Position numbers and translations under genes: made by a program. A stretch of DNA of 64,000 nt, taken from assembly GCA_004297825.1 (NCBI GenBank), contig SCSX01000018.1, forward strand, positions 1 to 64,000, written 5' to 3'. This stretch comes from Spirochaetota bacterium (lineage in GTDB: Bacteria > Spirochaetota > UBA4802 > UBA5368). The notes under the pieces were generated by a model that worked only from the letters and a program-made list of their open reading frames with translations, made no database searches and was not told the origin of the DNA. Positions within the stretch are counted from its first letter, which is position 1. Each line of letters starts with the position of its first letter. Positions 11,309-19,079 of this stretch are shown here, piece by piece.

Positions 11309-11461
11309 CTACGCCTTGGTCTCCTTGTGGGGAGTATGGCGATTGCAGAACTTGCAGTATTTCTTTATCTCAAGCTTGCCAGCCTGGTTCTTCTTGTTCT
11401 TGGTGACCGCGTAATTACGGTTTTTGCATTCCTTGCAGGAGAGTAAGATAATGTCGCGCAT
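11309..11461 (-). CDS. rpmG: 50S ribosomal protein L33 (zinc-binding form)
   Basis: L33, 50 aa from ATG 11461. A longer in-frame reading to 11524 would add an unrelated 21-residue stretch. Two CxxC pairs ([10 protein letters not shown] near the N-terminus and [10 protein letters not shown] near the C-terminus) show the zinc-binding C+ type. It is the first protein gene after tRNA-Thr in the operon; 143 nt separate the two. Confidence 0.95.
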   Translation of the reverse strand: MRDIILLSCKECKNRNYAVTKNKKNQAGKLEIKKYCKFCNRHTPHKETKA

Positions 11462-11604
11462 AAAGACCCTACCCAGAAAATAAAGTATGAGCACACTAAA
11501 TGATGCTCTTTCCGCGTCAAGCAATTAATAGAACTACGCCTTTTCTCTGTGCGAGAAAAACCGAGGACCGATGCAGCGAAGATGCATCACGTTGTACATA
11601 CAAG

Positions 11605-11677
11605 AGCCCACGACCAGAATCGAACTGGTGACCTTTTGCTTACCATGCAAATGCTCTACCGACTGAGCTACGTGGGC
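11605..11677 (-). tRNA. tRNA-Thr (anticodon GGT)
   Basis: A 73-nt cloverleaf on the minus strand. It has a GCCCACG/CGTGGGC acceptor stem, a D arm with GCTCAGTCGGTAGAGC, an anticodon stem TTTGC/GCAAA with loop ATGGTAA (anticodon GGT), and a T arm ACCAG-TTCGATT-CTGGT. CCA is not encoded. A thr-GGT tRNA upstream of tuf-secE-nusG is common in bacteria; here tuf is absent and rpmG follows. Confidence 0.95.
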
Positions 11678-11690
11678 ACAGTGGCGATGT

Positions 11691-11719
11691 AGTATCGAAA
11701 TCGACCCTCTTTTTGTCAA
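11691..11719 (-). promoter_or_regulatory. Sigma-70-type promoter for tRNA-Thr/rpmG-secE-nusG operon
   Basis: On the minus strand a perfect TTGACA (11714-11719), a 17-nt spacer and GATACT (11691-11696) place initiation about 7 nt before the tRNA 5' end. No other clear promoter was noticed between here and rplL, so it may drive the whole ribosomal protein cluster. Confidence 0.62.
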
Positions 11720-11777
11720 CAAAATATTTTCACACTATAGATCAGGTTGATGATTTTTTATGGGACATAATGTCAAA

Positions 11778-11826
11778 CCCTGCGCGCAGACAGCCGGCAA
11801 AGAGTGCCGGCTGTCTGCGCGCAGGG
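11778..11826. terminator. Perfect 22-bp hairpin downstream of rlpA
   Basis: Bases 11778-11799 and 11805-11826 are exact reverse complements with a 5-nt loop (AAGAG), centred on a GCGCGC core. It begins 10 nt after the rlpA stop. Downstream on the minus strand only TTTGACATT follows, a weak U-tract. It may end rlpA transcription, protect the 3' end, or be a palindromic repeat unit. Confidence 0.5.
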
Positions 11827-11836
11827 GGAACGGGGA

Positions 11837-12757
11837 TTATTCCTTGTTTTCTATGATATACGAGGAGATATCACTCCCGCTTAATTTCTTCTTGAAAGCG
11901 GTCGCATCAGATTTCGAGTGTATGCCTTCGATCCGGACCTTGAAATATTCCTTCTCCTTGATGAGGATCACCGGCCTGTCCACCATCGATTCTATTTTTA
12001 CCTTAAGATCCTGCGCCTTTTTCTGGGAATAGAACGCCCCGGCCTGGATGCTGTATCGGCCCTCGCTGTCGTTTTTCGTGCCGTTGCGGCCGCCCTTGTC
12101 CGCGCCGTCGCTTTTGAGATCTCCGCTTACCGGCTCGACTTCGTCGCCTTCACGAACGGCGGTTTTCTGGTCGCCTTCCTGCTTCACAAGGTTGATTCCC
12201 ACCATAACCTCGCCCGTGGAAACCATGTCCAGCTGCTTGGCGGCGCCGAACGAAAGATCGAGAATCCGGTCCTTTTTGTATGGTCCGCGGTCATTGACCT
12301 TCACCTGCACAGATTTGCCCGTATCGAGATTTTTAACGGTTATAAGACTCCCGAAGGGCAGGGTTTTATGTGCTGCCGTGAGTCCGTTCATATCGAATTT
12401 TTCCCCGGATGCGGTCATTTTACCGTTGAACTCCCTCCCATACCAGGACGCCATGCCGGTCTGGTAGAATTGTTCTTTCCTGGGGGTATCGGCGGTGCCG
12501 CTCACCATGATTTCATCGGTCTGTCCCTTCGCCTCGGTTTTTTTACCGGCATGTTTCGCCCGGGGATCGACCATTTCGTTCTCGGGTTCATCGGGGTAGG
12601 TATATACGTATTCATCGCCGTTTACCGGCGCTTCCTTCTTTTTAATTGCAGTTGAACTATCCTTGGTCAGGGACTTCCCGGGCGCACACGCCGTGAGCAG
12701 CATAAACATGAGAAGTATCGCGATTATTATTATAACGGCACGGACCACATGTTTCAT
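11837..12757 (-). CDS. rlpA: RlpA family septal ring lytic transglycosylase with SPOR domain
   Basis: Outer-membrane lipoprotein, 306 aa. The signal peptide ends in a lipobox (LLTAC, Cys near residue 24), followed by a charged linker. The double-psi beta-barrel (about residues 102-195) has the conserved MASWYGREFNGKMTASGE, LTAAHKTLPFGS and VNDRGPY motifs, so the catalytic His and Asp are present. A C-terminal SPOR domain (about 230-306) targets denuded septal peptidoglycan. The start is backed by GGAGG 7 nt upstream. Monocistronic, divergent from the DegT-like gene. Confidence 0.9.
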   Translation of the reverse strand: MKHVVRAVIIIIAILLMFMLLTACAPGKSLTKDSSTAIKKKEAPVNGDEYVYTYPDEPENEMVDPRAKHAGKKTEAKGQTDEIMVSGTADTPRKEQFYQTGMASWYGREFNGKMTASGEKFDMNGLTAAHKTLPFGSLITVKNLDTGKSVQVKVNDRGPYKKDRILDLSFGAAKQLDMVSTGEVMVGINLVKQEGDQKTAVREGDEVEPVSGDLKSDGADKGGRNGTKNDSEGRYSIQAGAFYSQKKAQDLKVKIESMVDRPVILIKEKEYFKVRIEGIHSKSDATAFKKKLSGSDISSYIIENKE

Positions 12758-12887
12758 CGATAAACCTCCAGACTCCAGTTCTAGGTGGATTATCGGTAAC
12801 TTTCGGTGAATGCCTTACTATATAAATAGTAGTTTTCGGGGTCAGATTCGCTATCAGGCGCGGATCGCGCACGCTGGCAAAAGGTTC

Positions 12888-12915
12888 TTGACCTTCGTAC
12901 TTGCTGTACCATAGT
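12888..12915 (+). promoter_or_regulatory. Weak candidate promoter for the DegT-like/queD pair
   Basis: TTGACC (12888-12893), 16-nt spacer and CATAGT (12910-12915) on the plus strand, 43 nt before the preferred start at 12958. The -10 matches only four bases. The intergenic region between rlpA and this gene is 200 nt and must hold both divergent promoters. A small TACTAT/ATAGTA palindrome (near 12816-12832) lies on the rlpA side. Confidence 0.25.
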
Positions 12916-12957
12916 GGCGCGATATTTCCCCCTATAAAAGGTCACGAGGTCGCACAG

Positions 12958-13992
12958 ATGAGCATAGTTTCATGCAAGCCCACGATCACCCGAAAGGAGC
13001 TCGAGAGCGTTCTCGACTGCCTTATCAGCGAAAAACTCGAATCCGGCGACATTATCAAGAGTTTCGAGTCGCAGGTATCCGAACTCACCGGGCTCAAGTA
13101 CGCTCTCGCGACCAATTCGCTCACCTCGGCATATCACCTCGCATTTATTGCACTCGATCTTAAGCCGGGTGACGAGGTCTTGCTGCCGTCCTACTTCGAC
13201 CCCGCACCGCTCAACGCCCTGCGTCTCATGGGGGCCCTGCCCGTGCTGGTGGATATCGACGAGAATGCCCTGATTCCGTCTGTCGGGCAGGTCAGGGAAA
13301 AAATTACCACGGCGACGAAGGCCCTGGTTCTGGGCCATACCTTTGGCTTCATGGTACCCATGGCGGAATACCGGGAACTGGGCGTACCCCTAATAGAGGA
13401 TATTTCGCATGTAATCGGGGCGGAATACGAGGAGAAGTCCGCGGGCCAGGACGGTTTGATCACCATCGCCTCGTTCGCACCCTCCATGATGATTACCACT
13501 GGCAACGGCGGGGTCGTGCTCACCAACAACTCAAGGCATTTTTCCTCGATGCGCGACTCAAGGTCATCTTCCGGACCGATCCCTTCTTTCGATTACACCA
13601 TGACCGATTTCCAGGGCGCGATGGGCGTTTCCCAGTTATCCCGGCTCCAGGACTTTATCAGGCGCAGGAGGGATATCGCGAGGGTTTACCATGAGGTCTT
13701 GAAAAATACGCCGCACCGCACGATTTACGCATTCAGCGACGGTTTCGTATACCAATCCTTTCCGATCCTGTTTGACGCCAGCGCCGAAAAGACGGAAAAA
13801 TTCTGGAAGAAAAGCGGCATCGAGGTGATTCATCCCTGTGCGGTCCCGTTGCATCAGCATCTGGGCTTGAGAGGAATGGATTACCCGAATAGCGACAGGA
13901 TGTCTAAAAAACTCTATGCCCTTCCCGTCTATCCGACCTTATCCAAGAAGGAAATCGAGAAAATTGCGAAGACCCTCGCTAAGTTTATCTAA
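12958..13992 (+). CDS. DegT/DnrJ/EryC1/StrS aminotransferase-fold protein lacking the PLP lysine
   Basis: 344 aa, fold-type I PLP enzyme of the sugar-aminotransferase (DegT) family by the motifs ALATNSLTSAYHLAF, GDEVLLPSYFD and LIEDISHVIGAEY. The usual active-site segment SFxxxKxxxxGEGG reads SFAPSMMITTGNGG. The Schiff-base Lys is Met177 and the following Glu is Asn. It is therefore unlikely to be a normal transaminase. It may be a pseudo-enzyme, a partner subunit, or act like ColD-type relatives that use another residue. The start at 12958 has GAGG upstream; an in-frame TTG at 12901 is less likely. queD follows after 34 nt. Confidence 0.8.
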   Translation: MSIVSCKPTITRKELESVLDCLISEKLESGDIIKSFESQVSELTGLKYALATNSLTSAYHLAFIALDLKPGDEVLLPSYFDPAPLNALRLMGALPVLVDIDENALIPSVGQVREKITTATKALVLGHTFGFMVPMAEYRELGVPLIEDISHVIGAEYEEKSAGQDGLITIASFAPSMMITTGNGGVVLTNNSRHFSSMRDSRSSSGPIPSFDYTMTDFQGAMGVSQLSRLQDFIRRRRDIARVYHEVLKNTPHRTIYAFSDGFVYQSFPILFDASAEKTEKFWKKSGIEVIHPCAVPLHQHLGLRGMDYPNSDRMSKKLYALPVYPTLSKKEIEKIAKTLAKFI

Positions 13993-14026
13993 ACAGGGGA
14001 CTTCGAGCACCCCATGAGGGAACCAA

Positions 14027-14407
14027 ATGTATATTCTCACTGTTGAAGACAGTTTTGCCTCGGCCCACCAGCTGAACGGATATAAGGGCAAATGTGAAAA
14101 CCTGCACGGACACAACTGGCGCGTCGTAGTGAGCGTTCGGGGACGTACGCTCAATAAAACGGGTCTTCTCATCGATTTTCACGACCTCAAGGCGTTGCTA
14201 AAACCGATTATCGCCGAGCTCGATCATAAAAATCTGAACGAATTGCCTTTTTTCAGGGATAAGAATCCCAGTTCTGAAAATATTGCCGCTCACATAGCCC
14301 TTCTCCTGGGGGACAAGCTTTCAGGGTTTGGAGCCATGGCAGAGCTTGAATCCGTGGTTGTCTGGGAATCCGACACCTCGCGCTGCACCTATATTCCTGA
14401 GCGGTAA
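14027..14407 (+). CDS. queD: 6-carboxy-5,6,7,8-tetrahydropterin synthase (QueD/PTPS family)
   Basis: 126 aa, the usual size. It converts dihydroneopterin triphosphate to 6-carboxytetrahydropterin in queuosine/7-deazaguanine synthesis. The zinc ligands (SAHQL and HGH), the catalytic Cys in KCENLHGHNW, the Asp-His pair in LDHKNLNELP and the C-terminal Glu (VVWESDTSRC) are all present, so it looks active. No queC, queE or queF lies nearby. Its only operon partner is the DegT-like protein, which suggests a pterin-related role for the pair. Confidence 0.88.
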   Translation: MYILTVEDSFASAHQLNGYKGKCENLHGHNWRVVVSVRGRTLNKTGLLIDFHDLKALLKPIIAELDHKNLNELPFFRDKNPSSENIAAHIALLLGDKLSGFGAMAELESVVVWESDTSRCTYIPER

Positions 14408-14482
14408 AAGAGATGAACATATTTGATTTATATGTTCACTTATACTGTTACAAACTGCCGAAAAGCCAAAAATATTTCAACT

Positions 14483-14511
14483 TTGAAAAAATAATTGCTT
14501 GAATTTTTTAT
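14483..14511 (+). promoter_or_regulatory. Promoter of the small lipoprotein gene
   Basis: TTGAAA (14483-14488), 17-nt spacer and TTTTAT (14506-14511) in an AT-rich stretch 50 nt before the ATG at 14561. With the terminator at 14761 this defines a monocistronic transcript of about 270 nt. Confidence 0.4.
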
Positions 14512-14560
14512 GTTTAAAAATCACTATCCATCCAAAATTTATTAGGAGAGTTTAAAGAAT

Positions 14561-14737
14561 ATGAAAAAGAATATTCTCGTACTGCTTTTCGCCATGATCC
14601 TGGCAGTCAGCTTCAGCTTCGTAGGTTGCGACAAGGCTCCCAAGGCCCCCGAAGAGAAGAAGATGGAAGACAAGAAAGTTGACGACAAGAAGGTTGACGA
14701 CAAGAAAGAAGCCGCAAAGGCTCCCGAGAAGAAGTAA
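14561..14737 (+). CDS. Small Lys/Asp/Glu-rich lipoprotein
   Basis: 58 aa. A Lys-Lys N-terminus and hydrophobic helix lead to a lipobox (SFVGC, Cys23). The mature 36 residues are almost wholly charged, with a tandem repeat of the unit KVDDK. A GGAGAG site lies about 10 nt upstream. It has its own promoter and a very strong terminator, which suggests abundant expression, like the small periplasmic or Lpp-like lipoproteins. No enzymatic domain can fit. The nucleotide repeat GACAAGAA-GTTGAC makes slippage variants possible. Confidence 0.75.
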   Translation: MKKNILVLLFAMILAVSFSFVGCDKAPKAPEEKKMEDKKVDDKKVDDKKEAAKAPEKK

Positions 14738-14760
14738 GTAAATTACTCTTCAATTTGTCC

Positions 14761-14798
14761 AAAAAGAGGATATTCAATGAATATCCTCTTTTTGTTTT
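14761..14798 (+). terminator. Intrinsic terminator of the small lipoprotein gene
   Basis: A perfect 15-bp stem (14761-14775 with 14779-14793), a 3-nt loop AAT and a run of T on the plus strand, 23 nt after the stop codon. The A-tract at its 5' side could also allow function on the other strand, but no minus-strand gene ends here. Confidence 0.88.
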
Positions 14799-14864
14799 GC
14801 CATAGTATCCTGCCCGGAGTACATTTTCCATATCGACTGAAATTTCCAGAGAGACGGTTTATCC

Positions 14865-15251
14865 ATGTCCGAAAATACGGTTTCGTCGGAACCAGTTAAA
14901 GAACCGCTCAATCCCGACCGGAATGCAGTGGCCAGGGAGGCGCGTGCGCTCCTGGAACAGGAAAACATAAATGCGGCGGTCCGGGACTTCAAGGCGGATT
15001 CCGAGGAAAAAAAACTGGCCCTTGAATTTATAAACGGGCACATGCAATTCATGCGGGAAACCGTGGAGAACGACCGTAAAAACGGCTTGCTCAGGAAAGA
15101 TCTGGAAATAAGGGACCTTGTCTCCCATATCAACATGATGCTGAAACACAGGGATGAGGGGCTGTTCTTTACGCTCGTAAAGATGAGCCCCGTGCACTAC
15201 AAGGCGGTCAACAAGGACTTGGTCCAGGTGGCGAATAAAAAAGAGGAATGA
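14865..15251 (+). CDS. Hypothetical protein, helical and charged
   Basis: 128 aa, soluble and predicted mostly alpha-helical, with many Glu, Lys and Arg residues (AREARALLEQENINAAVRDF, ETVENDRKNGLLRKDLEIRDL). No signal peptide, membrane span or catalytic motif was recognised. It lies after the lipoprotein terminator with its own start and a weak GAGA site. It converges on the GH57 gene, with only 3 nt between the two stops. Function unknown. Confidence 0.65.
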   Translation: MSENTVSSEPVKEPLNPDRNAVAREARALLEQENINAAVRDFKADSEEKKLALEFINGHMQFMRETVENDRKNGLLRKDLEIRDLVSHINMMLKHRDEGLFFTLVKMSPVHYKAVNKDLVQVANKKEE

Positions 15252-15254
15252 ACG

Positions 15255-17339
15255 TTACTCGATACGAACCTTAAGCTCGAACGTATCGGTCTGGCCGCGT
15301 AACGCATGCAGAAAAACAAGCGAGCTCCCCTGGTAGTTCTTCTCGAACCCTCGATCGGATTGTGACACCGTGAATATGGGATACCTCGCCAGTGCAGGGT
15401 CCCCGGTGGAGGTCAGCGTTACGACTAATTTGGAGTATCGATCCACCATGCGAAATTCGCGACAGGCATCGTTGAATCCTATGGCGTCAAGGTACGAGTC
15501 TTCCCTGGGAACGCCGGGCAATTCGTAATACCGGTCCTCGTCATGTCCGCCAAGCAGGTTGATATTCAGCTCTACCCCGAAGACCAGCCCCTCTCCCCCG
15601 GTGATCGCGTATCGGACCCTTACCTCGGGCTCATGATCATTGAAAAAGTAACTTTTCCGGATTTCAGGCGATTTTGAAAAACAATGCGCCCGGGCCCGCA
15701 ATGAAATGTCCGCCCCGGCTTCGCCCCTGGGTCTGTCTTCCTCGTAACGTTCGTTTCCCATGTCATGGACCGGGGATTGGCGCAGCATAAGGTTTTCCGC
15801 GTCCGGCATCGATCCGAACAGCAGGTCCTTGAATGAATAACGCCGCGAATTATCGTACACAAGGTAGCGCTTGAGGCCTTTTTCTTTAACCGTCACCGTG
15901 TCATGTATCGATTTGACCGCTTCGCCGTTTTTACCGGGCTCATCCTCATTAAGGTTTTTCAAATCCTCATGGTAGGCCTCGTAGCGCCGCGGGATCGTGT
16001 CGAAAATATTGAATTTTTCTCCGTAAACGCCGAACTCGGACATGCAGCCGCCCCGCCGGGGAACGACAATCGCGGAAAAATCGGGCATACGAAAGAGGAG
16101 CTGCGCATCCCCCTCGTTCCAGAAATCCTTTTCGATCAGGCTTTTCCCCGGACCCCGGTACCGGGCCAGGAGCGCCTCGGCGCCTAGAAGATGGACGTAG
16201 AGCGCGTGACGCAGGTTGGTGAGGTATATTCCCCCGAACAGGCCGTGCCAGTAGGCGCAGTTGCATTCGCTCATGTAGAGCTCGCGCTTTGCCTCGTCCA
16301 CGGTGTTCCCGTCCTTTTCAAGATCGGCGATCTCCTGGCTCAGCAGAAGTGTACGCTTGTTGAGCGCGTTCGATTCGGGGTACTTGATGAGAAAATTGTT
16401 CCAGATGCCCCCTTTCAGGAAGGGATAAAAATCGGGCTCCCTGCCGGAATCCTTGATTTCCTTGTGTATCCGCACCATTTTCGCCGCGACCCTCGAGGGC
16501 AGCGCCCATTCGGAAAGTTCGAAGTAACTGCCCTGGGTGAGGTACACGCGGCCCCGGGGCGGCCGGGCGGCGATGTATTCGGAAGGCAGGGTCATCGTGA
16601 TCCAGTCTTCTTTCAGCACGGCTTCTATGAAATTTACCAGCCAGTTCTGTCCAAACACCCAGTCGAACGTCCCGGGCCACATCCCGAACTTTTCCCCGTC
16701 GTCGCCGTACACGAACGCGCATTCGCCCAGCCGCTCCGTCTTTTCGCGGAAGTAGGCGATCGTCTCGTGCGGCATGTGGAACGGGATCGAATAGCGCAGG
16801 TACTTGTCGATGGGGAATACCCGCAGGGAGTGGTCGAGCCGCTCGGTCAGGAAGTACCCGTATAGATCCTCTTCCTCGATGCCCGCGTATCGGAAATGGT
16901 TGTCGTCGAGAATCGTGTAATCGAGGCCGAACCCGGACACGAGCCGCGGGATCTCCGGGTCCCATACGCGCTCTGCGGTCCAGAAGCCTTTGGGCCTGAC
17001 GTTGAAACGGGACGCGCAATACTCCTGCATCAAGCCTATCTGACCCCTGATGTCGCGCTCGCTTATGATCGAAAATATCGGCTCGTAAAACCCGCCGCCG
17101 ATTATTTCCACCTGGCCTCGTGCGACCATCCGTTTAAGGGTCTCGATATAGTCCGGATTATGCGATTCTATCCATTCCAGGAGCGGTCCGGAATGATGCA
17201 CCGCGAACCGGAACCCCGGGTATTTTTCGAGGACCTGGAGGGTCTTGTGGTAGCAGTCCTTGTATCCCCACTCGAGCACATGATCGAAATTGCCCACCGG
17301 CTGGTGATCGTGCAGGCAGAATATAAAATGGCACTTCAT
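15255..17339 (-). CDS. GH57 4-alpha-glucanotransferase/alpha-amylase
   Basis: 694 aa, intracellular (no signal peptide), GH57 family. The N-terminal catalytic barrel has HDHQPVGNFD, GGGFYEPI, the nucleophile region GFWTAERVWD (Glu123) and the acid/base region YGDDGEKFGMWP (Asp214). These are the same residue numbers as in the Thermococcus litoralis 4-alpha-glucanotransferase. The C-terminal part resembles the beta-sandwich domains of that enzyme. It probably remodels glycogen or maltodextrin. It lies 60 nt after glgC in an operon with a response regulator. Confidence 0.9.
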   Translation of the reverse strand: MKCHFIFCLHDHQPVGNFDHVLEWGYKDCYHKTLQVLEKYPGFRFAVHHSGPLLEWIESHNPDYIETLKRMVARGQVEIIGGGFYEPIFSIISERDIRGQIGLMQEYCASRFNVRPKGFWTAERVWDPEIPRLVSGFGLDYTILDDNHFRYAGIEEEDLYGYFLTERLDHSLRVFPIDKYLRYSIPFHMPHETIAYFREKTERLGECAFVYGDDGEKFGMWPGTFDWVFGQNWLVNFIEAVLKEDWITMTLPSEYIAARPPRGRVYLTQGSYFELSEWALPSRVAAKMVRIHKEIKDSGREPDFYPFLKGGIWNNFLIKYPESNALNKRTLLLSQEIADLEKDGNTVDEAKRELYMSECNCAYWHGLFGGIYLTNLRHALYVHLLGAEALLARYRGPGKSLIEKDFWNEGDAQLLFRMPDFSAIVVPRRGGCMSEFGVYGEKFNIFDTIPRRYEAYHEDLKNLNEDEPGKNGEAVKSIHDTVTVKEKGLKRYLVYDNSRRYSFKDLLFGSMPDAENLMLRQSPVHDMGNERYEEDRPRGEAGADISLRARAHCFSKSPEIRKSYFFNDHEPEVRVRYAITGGEGLVFGVELNINLLGGHDEDRYYELPGVPREDSYLDAIGFNDACREFRMVDRYSKLVVTLTSTGDPALARYPIFTVSQSDRGFEKNYQGSSLVFLHALRGQTDTFELKVRIE

Positions 17340-17399
17340 TGCAATTTTCTCCCGAATAAAAAAGACAGGTCGCCCTGCCCGGTCTGTTTACGCACGTGC

Positions 17400-18617
17400 T
17401 TAAAACACGTAGCGCTTGGGTACCACGACGATCCCCTCTGAGGTCACGGTGAACCGCGTACGGTCTTTTTCAAGGTCATACCCCACGGTCTCCCCTTCCG
17501 GGACGTTTACGTATTTGTCGATGATCGCGTTCCTGATCTTGCAGTGACGCCCGACATTGACCCCGTGCATGAGAATGCAGTCCTGAATCTCGGAATAGCT
17601 GTTTACTTTAACCCCGGGAGACACTACGGATCGATACACCCGTGCGCCGCTCAGGATGGCGCCGTTCGAAACTATTGAGTTGATCGCAAGCCCCGTTCGT
17701 TCGCCTTCTTCGAATACCATTTTTGCCGGCGGGGACTGCTCCATGTAGGTCCTGATCGACCAGCCGTGGTCATAAAGATTCAATACCGGCGAAACCGCGA
17801 TCAGGTCCATGTTCGCCTCGAAAAAAGACTTAACGGTCCCGATGTCCCGCCAGTAGGCGCGCTCCCCCTCGTAACCCACGTAATCGTAGGCGTAGACGCG
17901 TTCGTACGGGTATATCCTGGGTATGATATTTTTCCCGAAATCGTTTTCGCCTTCACGCTTGTGATCTTCCGAAAGATAGCGCACAAGTTTCTCGGTCTTG
18001 AAAATATATATCCCCATGGAAACGAACGCGCTTTCGCCCTTCCCGGGGATCGGCCTGGGGTCGCGAGGTTTCTCCTGGAAACCGATAAGCCTGTTCGATT
18101 GGTCAACCTCCAGCACCCCGAACCGGTCGGCCTCGCCCAGGGGCGTCTCGACCGCGGCGATCGTCATGTCGGCGTCGTTTTCGATATGGTACTTCAACAT
18201 CTTCCGGTAATCCATCTTGTATACGTGATCACCGGAGAGTATCAGCACATAGTCGGGCTTTTCCTGCTCGATTATGTAGATGTTCTGAAAGATCGCATCC
18301 GCGGTTCCGCGGTACCAGTTGTTGTCGATGCGCTGCTGGGGGGGAACCACGTCGATGAAGTATCCCATGTCGCGTATGAACAGGTTCCAGGCGTTCTTGA
18401 TATGCCGGTCAAGCGATAGGGACTTGTACTGGGTAAGGACAATGATTTTTTTCAGGTCGGAATTGAGGCAATTCGACAGGGAAAAATCGATAATCCGGTA
18501 GATTCCCCCGAACGGGACCGCGGGCTTGGAACGGTCCTTGGTAAGCGGATGCAGTCTCTCGCCCTGTCCCCCCGAGAGCAGGAACACCAGCGTTTTTTTC
18601 AGGAAATCGACGTCCAT
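17400..18617 (-). CDS. glgC: Glucose-1-phosphate adenylyltransferase
   Basis: 405 aa, makes ADP-glucose from glucose-1-phosphate and ATP for glycogen synthesis. It shows the pyrophosphorylase motif LLSGGQGERLHPLT, SKPAVPFGG, the WYRGTADAIFQN loop and the C-terminal left-handed beta-helix (VNSYSEIQDCILMHGVNVG). Its ATG overlaps the stop of the upstream response regulator by one base (TAATG), so the two are translationally coupled. The product feeds the downstream GH57 step. Confidence 0.95.
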   Translation of the reverse strand: MDVDFLKKTLVFLLSGGQGERLHPLTKDRSKPAVPFGGIYRIIDFSLSNCLNSDLKKIIVLTQYKSLSLDRHIKNAWNLFIRDMGYFIDVVPPQQRIDNNWYRGTADAIFQNIYIIEQEKPDYVLILSGDHVYKMDYRKMLKYHIENDADMTIAAVETPLGEADRFGVLEVDQSNRLIGFQEKPRDPRPIPGKGESAFVSMGIYIFKTEKLVRYLSEDHKREGENDFGKNIIPRIYPYERVYAYDYVGYEGERAYWRDIGTVKSFFEANMDLIAVSPVLNLYDHGWSIRTYMEQSPPAKMVFEEGERTGLAINSIVSNGAILSGARVYRSVVSPGVKVNSYSEIQDCILMHGVNVGRHCKIRNAIIDKYVNVPEGETVGYDLEKDRTRFTVTSEGIVVVPKRYVF

Positions 18618-18979
18618 TATCTGGATCTGCTGGAGAGGATCTCCTTAATCTTATTCTTGAGCTCGTCCAGATTGGATGACTTCGTAATATAGGCGTCGGC
18701 GGTCCAGGTCATGAAATTGCTTTTATAATTCGAATAGGCCGTGTAGATGATGATCGGAATCTTCTTGTCGCGGGAGAGTATTTTCCCGAGCGCTTCGATG
18801 CCATCCATTTCGGGCATCCTGATGTCGAGGACGACGAGGTCGTATTTGTTGTTTTTAACCTTCTCGACGGCTTCCTTTCCGTTCGCCGCCTGTTCCACCT
18901 CGTACCCGTCGTCCTGGAGCTCCATGGCATAGAGCTCCCGCTGATGCTGTTCATCCTCGACGATCAGTATCCTGCTCAT
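18617..18979 (-). CDS. Single-domain response regulator (CheY-like)
   Basis: 120 aa from ATG 18979, which has GGAGGG 6 nt upstream. A longer reading to 19024 would begin at or before the predicted transcription start. The receiver domain is complete: VEDE acidic pair, phospho-acceptor Asp in VVLDIRMPEMDG, Thr in YTAYS and Lys in ITKSSNLDEL. There is no output domain. It is overlapped by glgC and likely acts by protein interaction. No cognate histidine kinase is adjacent. Confidence 0.9.
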   Translation of the reverse strand: MSRILIVEDEQHQRELYAMELQDDGYEVEQAANGKEAVEKVKNNKYDLVVLDIRMPEMDGIEALGKILSRDKKIPIIIYTAYSNYKSNFMTWTADAYITKSSNLDELKNKIKEILSSRSR

Positions 18980-19028
18980 TACACCCTCCGGGGTTAGTGG
19001 AATTTCCGCAGAACGACCCTGCATTTAA

Positions 19029-19057
19029 AGTGTAACATCAGGGATTAGGGATTTCAA
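19029..19057 (-). promoter_or_regulatory. Promoter of the response regulator-glgC-GH57 operon
   Basis: On the minus strand TTGAAA (19052-19057), 17-nt spacer and TACACT (19029-19034), about 50 nt before the ATG at 18979, in the gap after alaS. Both hexamers match four or five consensus bases. Confidence 0.5.
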
Positions 19058-19079
19058 TAAAATTTTCCCGGGGAGTCCA

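Noticed and set aside
11534-11722. A 62-codon minus-strand frame
   Set aside because: It spans tRNA-Thr and its promoter; the sequence is fully explained by these.
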